A DNA stretch of 27,248 nt. Source: DASWNP01 sp035537095. GTDB taxonomy: Bacteria > Acidobacteriota > Blastocatellia > Pyrinomonadales > Pyrinomonadaceae. Position 1 is the stretch's first letter. The number at the start of each line of letters is the position of its first letter. This document shows, piece by piece, positions 8,445-16,005 of this stretch. Position numbers and translations under genes: made by a program. The stretch spans positions 1-27,248 of the forward strand of contig DATLMV010000285.1 of the NCBI GenBank assembly GCA_035537095.1, in the 5' to 3' direction. Under the pieces are notes generated by a model. That model was not told where the DNA came from. It was given only the letters and a program-made list of their open reading frames with translations, and did no database searches.

Positions 8445-8753
8445 ATGAAACCGTACGCAACCAACATCGCGCAGATGAACGGCGCGACCGCCGCGCGCCC
8501 GCAAGACTCCGCCCTCACGCCCTACTGGGCCTACGCCTTCATGGTCGCGTGCATCCTGATACCCGTCGTCTCGCTCGGCGGCGCGATTTCCGGCGGCATC
8601 GGCGCGGGCGGCGCGGCCACCTGTCGCGCCATCGCCAACAACCCCGCAATCTCCAAAACGTCGCGCATCATGCTCTGCCTCGCCGCCACCTTTCTCTGCT
8701 GGACGCTCTTTCTCTTCGTCATGTTCGTCATCTTCCGCACGTGGGGCGGATAG
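8445..8753 (+). CDS. small two-helix membrane protein resembling ATP synthase subunit c, without the carboxylate
   Basis: The protein has 102 residues. After a polar N-terminus of about 25 residues there are two hydrophobic helices (about 28-60 and 73-97) joined by a short polar loop. Helix 1 is Gly-rich (SLGGAISGGIGAGGAATC), and the loop reads RAIANNPAISK. This resembles the c-subunit hairpin, where a Gly-rich helix 1 leads into an ARQP/ARNP-type loop. Aligning on the loop puts Cys85 where helix 2 normally carries the ion-binding Glu/Asp; helix 2 (ATFLCWTLFLFVMFVIF) has no acidic residue at all. If homologous, it could not carry protons in the usual way. It sits 32 bp after the response regulator with no other ATP synthase gene in view. 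Alternatively it is an unrelated small Gly-rich membrane protein. Confidence 0.68.
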   Translation: MKPYATNIAQMNGATAARPQDSALTPYWAYAFMVACILIPVVSLGGAISGGIGAGGAATCRAIANNPAISKTSRIMLCLAATFLCWTLFLFVMFVIFRTWGG

Positions 8754-8803
8754 ACGCTTTTCTATAAACGATGCGTCAGACGCGAGCGCGGGCGACCCGA
8801 CGC

Positions 8804-8854
8804 GATAAAACGGCAGCGTGATAAAAAACGAAGTCGCATGATAAAAAACGAAGC
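8804..8854 (+). repeat. three tandem copies of a GATAAAA(AA)CG unit
   Basis: Units start at 8804, 8820 and 8840. The last two begin with the identical GATAAAAAACGAAG. Read on the minus strand they give three successive U-rich tails after the alanine dehydrogenase hairpin, the nearest being the terminator U-tract. Confidence 0.6.
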
Positions 8855-8883
8855 GGCTACTCTGTTTGCCGGAGTAGCCGCTT
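8843..8883 (-). terminator. intrinsic terminator of the alanine dehydrogenase gene
   Basis: A perfect 12-bp stem (8851-8862 with 8872-8883) encloses a 9-nt loop. On the minus strand, CG and then six T residues (8848 to 8843) follow. It lies 28 nt past the stop of the alanine dehydrogenase gene. The plus-strand side has no T-tract, so it is directional. Confidence 0.9.
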
Positions 8884-8911
8884 CCATGTTCGTGTGCTGT
8901 GTTTACACGCG

Positions 8912-10066
8912 TCAGCCCGCTTTGGTCGCGGTCGAACTCGACGAGGGCGTGGCCGTGAGCACTTCGTCAACCGAGACGTAATCGAGATTCTGCGCGCTGG
9001 CGACCGCTTCGTAGGTCAACTTTCCGGCGTAGGTGTTGACGCCTTCCTTGAGGCCGGGATCGCGCTGGATAGCTTCCGTGAAGCCGTAATTGGCGAGACG
9101 GAGCACGTAGGGCAGCGTCGCATTGGTGAGCGCGAAGGTCGAGGTGCGCGGAACCGCGCCGGGCATATTGGCGACGCAGTAATGGAGCACGCCCTCGACG
9201 TAGTAGGTCGGGTCGGAGTGGGTCGTCGGGTGCGTCGTCTCGATGCAGCCGCCCTGATCCACCGCGACATCAACGATGACCGCGCCGTTGTGCACGTCCT
9301 TCAACATCCCGCGCGTCACCAGTTTCGGCGCAGCCGCGCCGGGGACGAGCACCGCGCCGACGATCAGGTCGGCTTTGGCGATGGCGTCGTGAATGGCGTA
9401 AGCCGAGGAAGCGAGCGTGGTGATGGTGGAGAGAAAGATGTCGTCGAGTTCGCGCAGGCGGTCGAGATTGTTGTCAATAATCGTGACGTGCGCGCCCATG
9501 CCGACGGCAATCTTCGCGGCGTTCGTGCCGACCACGCCGCCGCCGATAATCACGACACGCGCCGAGGGCACACCCGGCACGCCGCCCAAGAGCACGCCGC
9601 GCCCGCCGTTCATCTTCTCCAAATACTGCGCGCCGACCTGAATCGCCATCCTTCCGGCAACCTCCGACATCGGCGTCAAAAGCGGCAACGTGCCCTTCTT
9701 GTCCGTGATGGTTTCGTAGGCGATGCCGCTGACGCGTCGTTCGAGGAGTTGTTTGGTCAACTCAAGATCGGGCGCGAGATGGAGATAAGTGAACAGCAGT
9801 TGGCCCTCGCGCATGCGCGGGTACTCGGGCGCAATCGGCTCTTTGACTTTGACTACCATGTCGGCGCGCTGCCAGACCTCGTCGGCGGTGTCGAGGATGG
9901 TCGCGCCCGCGCGCTCGTACAATTCGTCGTCGAAGCCGGAGCCCGCGCCCGCGCTGCGCTCGACGAAGGTGGTGTGTCCGGCGTCGGTCAACGCGCGCAC
10001 GCCCGCAGGCACGAGGCCCACGCGATACTCGTTATCTTTGATTTCCTTCGGCAGTCCGACAATCAC
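8912..10066 (-). CDS. ald: alanine dehydrogenase
   Basis: The 384-residue enzyme interconverts L-alanine and pyruvate plus ammonia with NAD(H) in the cytoplasm. It opens with the family signature MIVGLPKEIKDNEYRV. R15 and K75 (VKVKEP) match pyruvate-binding residues and H96 (TYLHLA) the catalytic His. The Rossmann glycine loop reads VVIIGGGVVGTNAA, followed by IVDVAVDQGGC and NMPGAVPRTST. Length and layout are normal. The start is GTG at 10066, with GGAG about 11 nt upstream. It lies 27 bp after a short hypothetical ORF and is followed by its own terminator. It could channel alanine nitrogen into central metabolism. Confidence 0.97.
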   Translation of the reverse strand: MIVGLPKEIKDNEYRVGLVPAGVRALTDAGHTTFVERSAGAGSGFDDELYERAGATILDTADEVWQRADMVVKVKEPIAPEYPRMREGQLLFTYLHLAPDLELTKQLLERRVSGIAYETITDKKGTLPLLTPMSEVAGRMAIQVGAQYLEKMNGGRGVLLGGVPGVPSARVVIIGGGVVGTNAAKIAVGMGAHVTIIDNNLDRLRELDDIFLSTITTLASSAYAIHDAIAKADLIVGAVLVPGAAAPKLVTRGMLKDVHNGAVIVDVAVDQGGCIETTHPTTHSDPTYYVEGVLHYCVANMPGAVPRTSTFALTNATLPYVLRLANYGFTEAIQRDPGLKEGVNTYAGKLTYEAVASAQNLDYVSVDEVLTATPSSSSTATKAG

Positions 10067-10093
10067 AGGCGTTGTTTCTCCAATCGTTGAATT

Positions 10094-10300
10094 TTACCGC
10101 CGACACCCGACATCAACCGACGGCAGACCGCTTCCGCCCGACGCTCCTACACATCTTCGTTCAGCCGACGCTTCGATCAACTTCGCGCGCGGGCGCTCGC
10201 GCCGGTACGCGATGCCGTACAACTTCATGCGCCAGCCCTGATGCGCCCACTCTTCCAGAAACCTGACGGCGCGCGCCTCATACGGCTCTTGTAATTTCAT
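10094..10300 (-). CDS. short hypothetical protein, possible truncated remnant
   Basis: This is a 68-codon ORF from the ATG at 10300. The first 45 residues look coding (MKLQEPYEARAVRFLEEW, then GWRMKLYGIAYRRERPRA). The tail from about residue 46 (ERRCVGASGGSGLPSVDVG) looks like translated noncoding DNA. I suspect a longer gene that lost its 3' part, or a frame disruption, but I cannot see its continuation in another frame before the alanine dehydrogenase start. No Shine-Dalgarno sequence is visible, and the heptad inverted repeat begins about 7 nt upstream of the ATG. No function is assignable. Confidence 0.5.
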   Translation of the reverse strand: MKLQEPYEARAVRFLEEWAHQGWRMKLYGIAYRRERPRAKLIEASAERRCVGASGGSGLPSVDVGCRR

Positions 10301-10306
10301 GAACTC

Positions 10307-10386
10307 GTGAATCGTGAATCGTCAATCGTGAATAGATGCGTGATAAACGGCAGTTATCTATTTACGATTGACGATTCACTATTTAC
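10307..10386. repeat. heptad inverted repeat H1 (GTGAATC type)
   Basis: The left arm is GTGAATC, GTGAATC, GTCAATC, GTGAATA in exact 7-bp steps (10307-10334). The right arm is TATTTAC, GATTGAC, GATTCAC, TATTTAC (10359-10386), complementary apart from a few mismatches, with a 24-nt spacer. The last heptad contains the stop codon of the aldehyde dehydrogenase gene (10383-10385). The same heptad type recurs at 21156-21238. Confidence 0.88.
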
Positions 10387-11960
10387 TCGAAATTAACTTC
10401 GTCAATCTGCGCGCGTTGCAGTTTGCCGCTGTAGTCAACGTAGATTGACTTCCATTCGGTGAAGATGTCGAGGACTTGCGTGCCCGCTTCGCGGTGGCCG
10501 TTGCCGGTGGCCTTCGTGCCGCCGAAGGGCAGGTGGACTTCCGCGCCGATGGTCGAAGAGTTGACGTAGAAGATGCCGGTGTAGATGTCGTTCATGACGT
10601 GGAAGGCGCGGTTCACGTCCTGCGTGTAGATGGCGGCGGAGAGTCCGTAGCGGACGCCGTTGGCAATCTCGACGGCCTCGTCCAGAGAGTTCGTCGGGAT
10701 GACCGCCGTGACGGGGCCGAAGATCTCCTCCTGCGCGATACGCATCGAGGGCGCAACGTCGGTGAAGACGGTCGGCTCGATGAAATAACCGTTGGCGTGC
10801 TCGCCCGCGTCGAGACGATTACCTCCGCAAGCCAGTTTCGCGCCGTCCTCTTTCTGCCCGATTTCGACGTAGCCGAGAATCTTGTGCACGGCGTCGGCGT
10901 TGATGACCGGCCCCATGTCGGTCTGCGCCGACGCGCCGTTGCCGACCCGCATGTTCTTCGCGCGCTCGACGAGTTGCTGCGTAAACTTTTTATAGACTTT
11001 TTTGTGCACGACGAGACGCGACGAAGCCGTGCAGCGTTGACCCGATGTGCCGAACGCGCCCCAGACCGCGCCCTCGACGGCGAGGTCTATGTCGGCGTCG
11101 TCCATCACGATGATGACGTTTTTGCCGCCCATCTCAAGCGAGCAGATGGCGTTTCGTTCGGCGCAAGCGGAGGCGACGATGCGTCCCGTCTCGGTCGAGC
11201 CGGTGAAGGAGATGAGCCGGAGCGCGGGATTGTCGGTGATGGCCGCGCCCGCCGTCTCGCCGTAGCCCGTCACCATGTTGACGACTCCGGCGGGGACGCC
11301 CGCTTCCTCGCAAGCCTTGATCAAGTTATATGTGGAGAGCGGCGTGTCTTCGGCGGGCTTGATGACGACCGTGTTGCCGCAGACGAGCGCAGGGATAAGT
11401 TTCCAAGACGGAATCGCCATCGGAAAATTCCAAGGCGTAATCAGCCCGCACGAGCCGACGGGCTGGCGGACGCACATGGCAAATTTGTCGGGCATCTCGG
11501 CGGGCGTGGTGAAGCCGTGCAAACGCCTGCCCTCTCCGGCAGTGTAGTAGGTGCAGTCAATGGCCTCCTGCACGTCGCCGCCCGCCTCCTTGAGAACCTT
11601 GCCCATCTCGCGCGTCATGTCGGCGGCGAAGCGTTCCTTGTTGCGCATCAGAATCTCGCCGAGGCGAAACAGGATTTCGGCGCGACGCGGCGCAGGGACT
11701 CGCCGCCAGCGGTCGAAGGCCGTGCGCGCCGCTTCGACCGCGCGCCCGACATCCTCTGCCGTCGAGACGGGAAAACGCCCGACGACATCGCGCGTGTCCG
11801 CCGGATTGACATTCTCGAACGTCTCGCCCGAGGCCGACTGCACCCACTCGCCGCCGATGTAGTTCGCGTAGGTTTTGACTGTGCTGCGCGCACTCGCGCC
11901 GCCCGCGCGCCCGTTGCTGCGCCGGTTCTTCGCGCTCAGAGCTTTTTTAGCTTGTGACAT
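10383..11960 (-). CDS. NAD(P)-dependent aldehyde dehydrogenase family protein
   Basis: The protein has 525 residues from the ATG at 11960; a TTG four codons upstream lies close to the heptad repeat and is rejected. It oxidises an aldehyde to a carboxylic acid. After a basic, Ser/Ala-rich N-terminal tail of about 28 residues the ALDH fold starts (YIGGEWVQSASGETFE). The key residues are N178 in ITPWNFP, the cofactor loop FTGSTETG, the general base E276 in LEMGGKN, and the nucleophile C310 in GQRCTASSR. The C-terminal oligomerisation segment is present (LPFGGTKATGNGHREAG). The substrate is not fixed by sequence; a semialdehyde is possible given alanine dehydrogenase nearby, but that is inference. 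No Shine-Dalgarno sequence is visible. Both ends are bordered by heptad repeats. Confidence 0.95.
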   Translation of the reverse strand: MSQAKKALSAKNRRSNGRAGGASARSTVKTYANYIGGEWVQSASGETFENVNPADTRDVVGRFPVSTAEDVGRAVEAARTAFDRWRRVPAPRRAEILFRLGEILMRNKERFAADMTREMGKVLKEAGGDVQEAIDCTYYTAGEGRRLHGFTTPAEMPDKFAMCVRQPVGSCGLITPWNFPMAIPSWKLIPALVCGNTVVIKPAEDTPLSTYNLIKACEEAGVPAGVVNMVTGYGETAGAAITDNPALRLISFTGSTETGRIVASACAERNAICSLEMGGKNVIIVMDDADIDLAVEGAVWGAFGTSGQRCTASSRLVVHKKVYKKFTQQLVERAKNMRVGNGASAQTDMGPVINADAVHKILGYVEIGQKEDGAKLACGGNRLDAGEHANGYFIEPTVFTDVAPSMRIAQEEIFGPVTAVIPTNSLDEAVEIANGVRYGLSAAIYTQDVNRAFHVMNDIYTGIFYVNSSTIGAEVHLPFGGTKATGNGHREAGTQVLDIFTEWKSIYVDYSGKLQRAQIDEVNFE

Positions 11961-11966
11961 TAGGGT

Positions 11967-12044
11967 GGTCAATGGTGAATAGTGAATGGTAAATGGTGAA
12001 AGACAGCTTTTATCTGTTCACCATTTACCATTGACCATTTACTG
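11967..12044. repeat. heptad inverted repeat H2 (GGTGAAT type)
   Basis: The left arm is GGTCAAT, GGTGAAT, AGTGAAT, GGTAAAT, GGTGAAA in 7-bp steps (11967-12001). The right arm is TTCACCA, TTTACCA, TTGACCA, TTTACTG (12017-12044), complementary to the left, with a 15-nt spacer (GACAGCTTTTATCTG). The stop codon of the protease gene (12039-12041) lies inside the outermost right heptad. The other end lies 6 nt upstream of the aldehyde dehydrogenase ATG. Confidence 0.88.
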
Positions 12045-13652
12045 ATAGGTGAACTGCACGATGGTCTGGACGAGGTTGCTGGTGCGTCCGTCGTAGGCGA
12101 CGATGTGCATGACGACGGCATCGCCGGGTTTGAGCGCGTTGATGATGCGCTCGAACTCGGCGAGCGTGTTGACGGGCTGGCGGTTGACGCGCTGAATCAC
12201 CATGTTCTTGGCGATGTTCGCTTCATAGGCGAGGCCGCCCATGTCTATGTCGCGCACCAGCAGGCCGCGCACGCCCTTGAGGTTCTTCTCATTGGCGAGT
12301 TGCGGCGTCAGTTCGCTCAAGGTCAGACCGAGCAGCGGGCGGTCGCTCGTCGGCGCGGCGGTCTTGGATTTGTCGCCGCCCGGTTTCGTGCCCGTGTCGC
12401 TCTCCGGCGACAACTCGGCGGCGGCGAGGCGCGGCGGGCGTTCGCCGATGGTGACGCTGGCGGTGCGCCGTTCGAGCTTGCCGTTCACGTCGCGCAGGTA
12501 GCCGATCTGCACGGTCTGGCCGACGCCCGTGGCGGCGACCTTGTTGATTAAGTCCTGCGAGTTCAAGACGGGCTGGCCGTTGTATTCGACGATGATGTCG
12601 TTGGTCTGGATGCCGCCTTTCGCCGCCGGGCCTTCCTCGTCGCGCACGTCGCCGACGATTGCGCCCTTCGTGTCCGGCAGGCCGTAGACGCGCATGAACT
12701 CCGCCTTCACCGGCTCAAGGAAGACTCCGAGATAACCGCGCCGCACCTTGCCGCCCGCGACGATTTGACGATAGACGAACGATGCTTCGTTCGACGGCAG
12801 CGCGAAACCGATGCCGTTATAGTCGCCGGTCGAAGTGGCGATCTGCGAGTTGATGCCGATGACTTCGCCGCGCATGTTGACGAGCGGGCCGCCGGAGTTG
12901 CCGCGATTGATGGCGGCGTCGGTCTGGATAAACTGTTGGAAGTTCGAGCCTCCGGGCGTGCGCCGTTCTTTGGTGGAGATGATTCCGGCGGTGACGGTCT
13001 GGTCGAGGCCGAAGGGCGAGCCGACGGCGAGCACCCAGTCGCCGACTTCCACTTCGTTCGAGTTGCCGAGTTTGACGGCGGGCAGGTCGCGCGGGGCGTC
13101 AACCTTGATGATAGCGAGGTCTGTCTCGTCGTCCATGCCGATGACGCGACCGCGCAGGACTTCGCCGGAATCGAGTTTGACGTTGATTCTCGTCGCATCG
13201 TCAACGACGTGCTGGTTCGTCAGGATGTAGCCTTTGGGGTCAACGATGAAGCCGCTGCCGACGCCGCGCGCCGGACGGCGTTGGAGGTTGCGAAACATAT
13301 CCTGAAGGGGATGACCCGGCGGGAGTTCGTCCTTCTCGTCCTCGTCGCTGTCGCCGTCGCCTTTCTCGGCGACCTGCGGCGTCGTCACCGTGTCAATATT
13401 GACGACCGCCGGTTCGACGCGTTTGGCAATCTCGGCAAACGACGCCGAGAGAGCTTCGGGGGCGCGCGCAATCTGCTGCACGTCGCTGCCGGTCGAGCCG
13501 CCCTGCGCTATCGTCATCCGGCTCGACAGCAGCGCGCCGACGCCGACGCCCGCGATCAAGCAGGCCAGCGCCAGCGCCGCAATCCAAACCTTCAACTTGC
13601 CTAAAAGAGCACGTTCCGCATCAGTCGTCTGACCTTTGGGGATTTTTAACAT
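12039..13652 (-). CDS. degP: HtrA/DegP-family periplasmic serine protease with two PDZ domains
   Basis: The protein has 537 residues. A cytoplasmic start is followed by one membrane segment at about 21-43, so it is a signal-anchored or exported periplasmic quality-control protease. An acidic linker lies at about 97-110. The trypsin-like domain carries the catalytic triad: H148 (LTNQHVV), D178 (DDETDLAII) and S253 (INRGNSGGPL). PDZ1 follows at about 300-400 (RGYLGVFLEPV). After a Lys/Thr/Pro-rich linker, PDZ2 lies at about 435-535 and begins PLLGLTLSELTPQL. The ATG at 13652 has AAGGTGG about 10 nt upstream. A plausible promoter lies about 100 bp further up. Such proteases degrade or refold damaged envelope proteins. 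The symbol is by family; it may be one of several HtrA paralogues. Confidence 0.95.
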   Translation of the reverse strand: MLKIPKGQTTDAERALLGKLKVWIAALALACLIAGVGVGALLSSRMTIAQGGSTGSDVQQIARAPEALSASFAEIAKRVEPAVVNIDTVTTPQVAEKGDGDSDEDEKDELPPGHPLQDMFRNLQRRPARGVGSGFIVDPKGYILTNQHVVDDATRINVKLDSGEVLRGRVIGMDDETDLAIIKVDAPRDLPAVKLGNSNEVEVGDWVLAVGSPFGLDQTVTAGIISTKERRTPGGSNFQQFIQTDAAINRGNSGGPLVNMRGEVIGINSQIATSTGDYNGIGFALPSNEASFVYRQIVAGGKVRRGYLGVFLEPVKAEFMRVYGLPDTKGAIVGDVRDEEGPAAKGGIQTNDIIVEYNGQPVLNSQDLINKVAATGVGQTVQIGYLRDVNGKLERRTASVTIGERPPRLAAAELSPESDTGTKPGGDKSKTAAPTSDRPLLGLTLSELTPQLANEKNLKGVRGLLVRDIDMGGLAYEANIAKNMVIQRVNRQPVNTLAEFERIINALKPGDAVVMHIVAYDGRTSNLVQTIVQFTYQ

Positions 13653-13753
13653 AACGCTTTTACCACCTTAGAGTAGGGCCAAAGATAAAACGCGCGGGCC
13701 TATCTTTTCCGTGAAAGAGTGCGCCGCAAAAGAGCACCGAAGCGCGAACCACG

Positions 13754-13783
13754 AGTATAAACGAAACCCGAGACGTGCCGCAA
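13754..13783 (-). promoter_or_regulatory. possible promoter of the HtrA protease gene
   Basis: On the minus strand a -10 hexamer TATACT (13759 to 13754) is preceded by an 18-nt spacer and a -35-like TTGCGG (13783 to 13778). The -10 is one base from consensus and the -35 is weak. It lies about 100 bp before the ATG. Confidence 0.42.
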
Positions 13784-13801
13784 AGCGAAACGGGAAATAA
13801 C

Positions 13802-13887
13802 AGAGGTTAGATGCCGGATGTTGGATGTTGGGGAAAACAAAAACATGTCGTCTTTGTCTAACATCTAACATCCGGCATCTAACCTCT
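13802..13887. repeat. heptad inverted repeat H3 (near-perfect 30-bp stem)
   Basis: The left arm (13802-13831) and right arm (13858-13887) are complementary at 28 of 30 positions, with a 26-nt A-rich spacer. Within the arms 7-bp units recur (GTTAGAT, GCCGGAT, GTTGGAT, GTTGG). The right arm ends 2 nt from the stop codon of the SGNH hydrolase gene. Confidence 0.92.
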
Positions 13888-13889
13888 TC

Positions 13890-15161
13890 TCATTTCTCTT
13901 GGCAGAGTTCGCGCGCGAGCATCTGACCGGCGACGCGGTGGCCTTCGGAGTTCCAATGACCGTTGCCCGTCTGCTCGCCGAAGCCGTGGAGAAAAACTCT
14001 GTTGCGCTCCGCATACTCCTGCAAGGCGGGCGCGAGATTGACGACGCGGAAGCCCTCGCGCTCGCCGAGCGACTTGATGCGGCGGTCGGGATAGAAAAGG
14101 TCTTGAATACGGACGCGCTGCATGAAAGCGGCGCGCGCCGACGGTTCGGGATAGACCTGTATGCCGTTGCTCAGGGTCGCCACGAAGAAGAGCGCGCCTT
14201 TGCCCTGTACCTCGTCGCGCATCGCTTTCAACAACTCCTCCGTCACGCTCCACGCATCGTTCCAGACCGCGCCCTCCGGTTGACGATAGACCCAGTTGTC
14301 CACGCCCAATTCTTCGGACGTGACGGCGGCGACGGCAGGAGCGTCGGCAGCCGGAGACGCTCCCGTCGGCCCTTTCTGCGAGGGGCCGGGAGCGGCTGAG
14401 GGGCGCGGGACGGGCGTGGGCGTCGCCTGCGGTTTTGCGGCGCGGCGCGCGGCGAGACGGGCTTTGAGCGCGCCCTGCGCTTGATGAATCGCCTGTATGA
14501 CGCGCGAGTTGTCTCGAATCCAACGCCCGAAGCGATTCAGAGCCGAGTTGCGGAGACGGAAGGCGCGTGTGCGGAGAAAGGAATCGTCGAGCGTGAGTCG
14601 CCCGCCGCGCAGAAGATAGTAGGGAATCTCGTCGGTCTTCTTGAGCGCGCGCGAGTTGTCCACGATGTCGTTGTTGGTGGTGACGGCGAGCAGCACGATG
14701 TCCGGCGCGTACTGCCAGACGTGCTCGCGCAGCGTGATGAGTTGCTGCGCCGTCCCGTAGCCGGAGACGCCGAAATTTATCACTTCGACCTGCCGCCCGC
14801 CGGACGACTCACACGCCCCCAACTCCCGCTCCAACACCGACCAGAAGGCGTCCTCGACGGGCACTTGCAGAGCCTCCGCGTACGAATCGCCGAGCACGGC
14901 GACGCGCAGCGTGCGGGGCGGTTTTTCGCGCGCGTGTTCGCGGTCGCGCAAGCCCGCGCTGTTGATGCGGACGAACGCCTCGCCCTCCTTCCGATACCAG
15001 CCCTCCACGCCCGCGCGCAGCGCGTAGCCCCTCCGCTCGTCGGTCGTATAAAAAACCGGATAGGTGAACCCGACGACGCGCAAAACTATCTCCGCCAACA
15101 ACAGCCCGACCAGCACGCTCACCAAAACCAACGACAGCTTCGCCCACCATTTTTTCGTCAA
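13890..15161 (-). CDS. membrane-anchored SGNH/GDSL-like hydrolase
   Basis: The protein has about 423 residues. An N-terminal membrane helix lies at about 10-30 (LVLVSVLVGLLLAEIVLRVVG), placing the domain outside the membrane. SGNH blocks are visible (numbers counted from the upstream TTG at 15173): block I VAVLGDSYAEAL with nucleophile S97, block II INFGVSGYGT, a TTNND stretch, and block V GHWNSEGH with H412. A Pro/Ala/Thr-rich insertion occupies about 250-290. Likely roles are deacylation or deacetylation of envelope polysaccharide, but the substrate is unknown. No ATG fits. TTG at 15161 has GGGGAGG about 10 nt upstream and is preferred over TTG at 15173, which directly follows that ribosome site. 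Confidence 0.85.
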   Translation of the reverse strand: MTKKWWAKLSLVLVSVLVGLLLAEIVLRVVGFTYPVFYTTDERRGYALRAGVEGWYRKEGEAFVRINSAGLRDREHAREKPPRTLRVAVLGDSYAEALQVPVEDAFWSVLERELGACESSGGRQVEVINFGVSGYGTAQQLITLREHVWQYAPDIVLLAVTTNNDIVDNSRALKKTDEIPYYLLRGGRLTLDDSFLRTRAFRLRNSALNRFGRWIRDNSRVIQAIHQAQGALKARLAARRAAKPQATPTPVPRPSAAPGPSQKGPTGASPAADAPAVAAVTSEELGVDNWVYRQPEGAVWNDAWSVTEELLKAMRDEVQGKGALFFVATLSNGIQVYPEPSARAAFMQRVRIQDLFYPDRRIKSLGEREGFRVVNLAPALQEYAERNRVFLHGFGEQTGNGHWNSEGHRVAGQMLARELCQEK

Positions 15162-15243
15162 ACTACTCTTCAACCTCCCCTGCTCTGCGTCGCCGTCTGC
15201 GAACGTGAGCGACTAAGAGCATCTAACCAAAACCCTGAAAGAA

Positions 15244-15404
15244 ATTTAACAGCGATGGACAGGATAAGAAGAAAGGGAAAAGGGGGAAAGGTTAAAGGGG
15301 AAAAGGGCGGAAGCTAAGCGCGTGCTTGGCTTCTCTCCCTTTCCCTTTTGCCCCTTTCACCACTTAACCTTTTTATCATGTCTCTCCTGTCCATCCTGTT
15401 AAAT
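15244..15404. repeat. heptad inverted repeat H4 (AAAGGGG type, nested, ~160 bp)
   Basis: There are three nested layers. The outer arms are related to GATGGACAGGATAAG on the left and CTCCTGTCCATCCTG on the right. The middle arms are degenerate 7-mers such as AAAGGGA, AAAGGGG, GAAAGGT, TAAAGGG on the left and complementary CCCTTTC-type units on the right. The apex is GAAGCTAAGC, GCGT, GCTTGGCTTC (15310-15333). It lies between the small exported protein gene and the SGNH hydrolase gene. Confidence 0.85.
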
Positions 15405-15446
15405 CCTGCTTTGATTGATTCGGTGTACGCGGCGGGACGTTTGAAA

Positions 15447-15860
15447 TTAGCCGCCCGCGCCGTTGCCGATGAGCGACAGGATAACCAACCCGCCGATGAC
15501 GACGAACGCGAACTTGGCCTTGTTGGATAAACCCCGACTGCTCTTTCGCTCGACCTGCGCGACATCGGAATAGGCGAAGGTCTGCGTCGTGTCCTTCTTC
15601 GTGTCGGTGATGACGAAGTTGTCTTTGCCGATGTAGCTCAGATAGCCGACATGCTTTTTCTTATCGCGCAGACGCAGAGAGATACGCGCGCCCGTGCCGA
15701 GCGCAGTCACGTCCGCCTTTATCTTCTCCGACACCTGCGCGTCCGCCTGCGCCGCGACCTGCGTTGCGACCTGCGCCGCGATGTTGAGCGGCGCGAGCAT
15801 CGTCAGGCACAAGACCCACGCGGCGAGCGGCGGCGCAAGCGAGCAAAGTTTCTTCAGCAT
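15447..15860 (-). CDS. small exported protein with C-terminal membrane helix, function unknown
   Basis: The protein has 137 residues. A signal peptide of about 29 residues ends in NIAAQ. A short Ala/Gln/Val repeat (QVATQVAAQADAQV) follows. The central domain at about 50-105 looks like a small beta-barrel (ARISLRLRDKKKHVGYLSYI, then DNFVITDTKK, then FAYSDVAQVERK). A C-terminal hydrophobic helix at about 116-132 completes it. Similar small proteins that combine an LRDG-type barrel with a membrane helix are, from memory, common in Acidobacteriota, without known function. The ATG at 15860 has AGGAG 7 nt upstream. The gene appears to stand alone. Confidence 0.82.
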   Translation of the reverse strand: MLKKLCSLAPPLAAWVLCLTMLAPLNIAAQVATQVAAQADAQVSEKIKADVTALGTGARISLRLRDKKKHVGYLSYIGKDNFVITDTKKDTTQTFAYSDVAQVERKSSRGLSNKAKFAFVVIGGLVILSLIGNGAGG

Positions 15861-16005
15861 AGTTTTCTCCTGTGAACAGTTTACCGTCGCGTGTGGAATA
15901 GTCCGGCACGGGCCCGTCGGTCAACGGGGGTTGTGACAATCGCGCGAGTGTCATAACGCCTTCGCCCGCGCGAAATCCACGCGCCTTCGCCCGCGTCAAT
16001 CTTGC

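Noticed and set aside
10476..11957. 493-codon plus-strand ORF opposite the aldehyde dehydrogenase
   Set aside because: It is a shadow of a gene with an intact ALDH active site; the translation has no recognisable motif.
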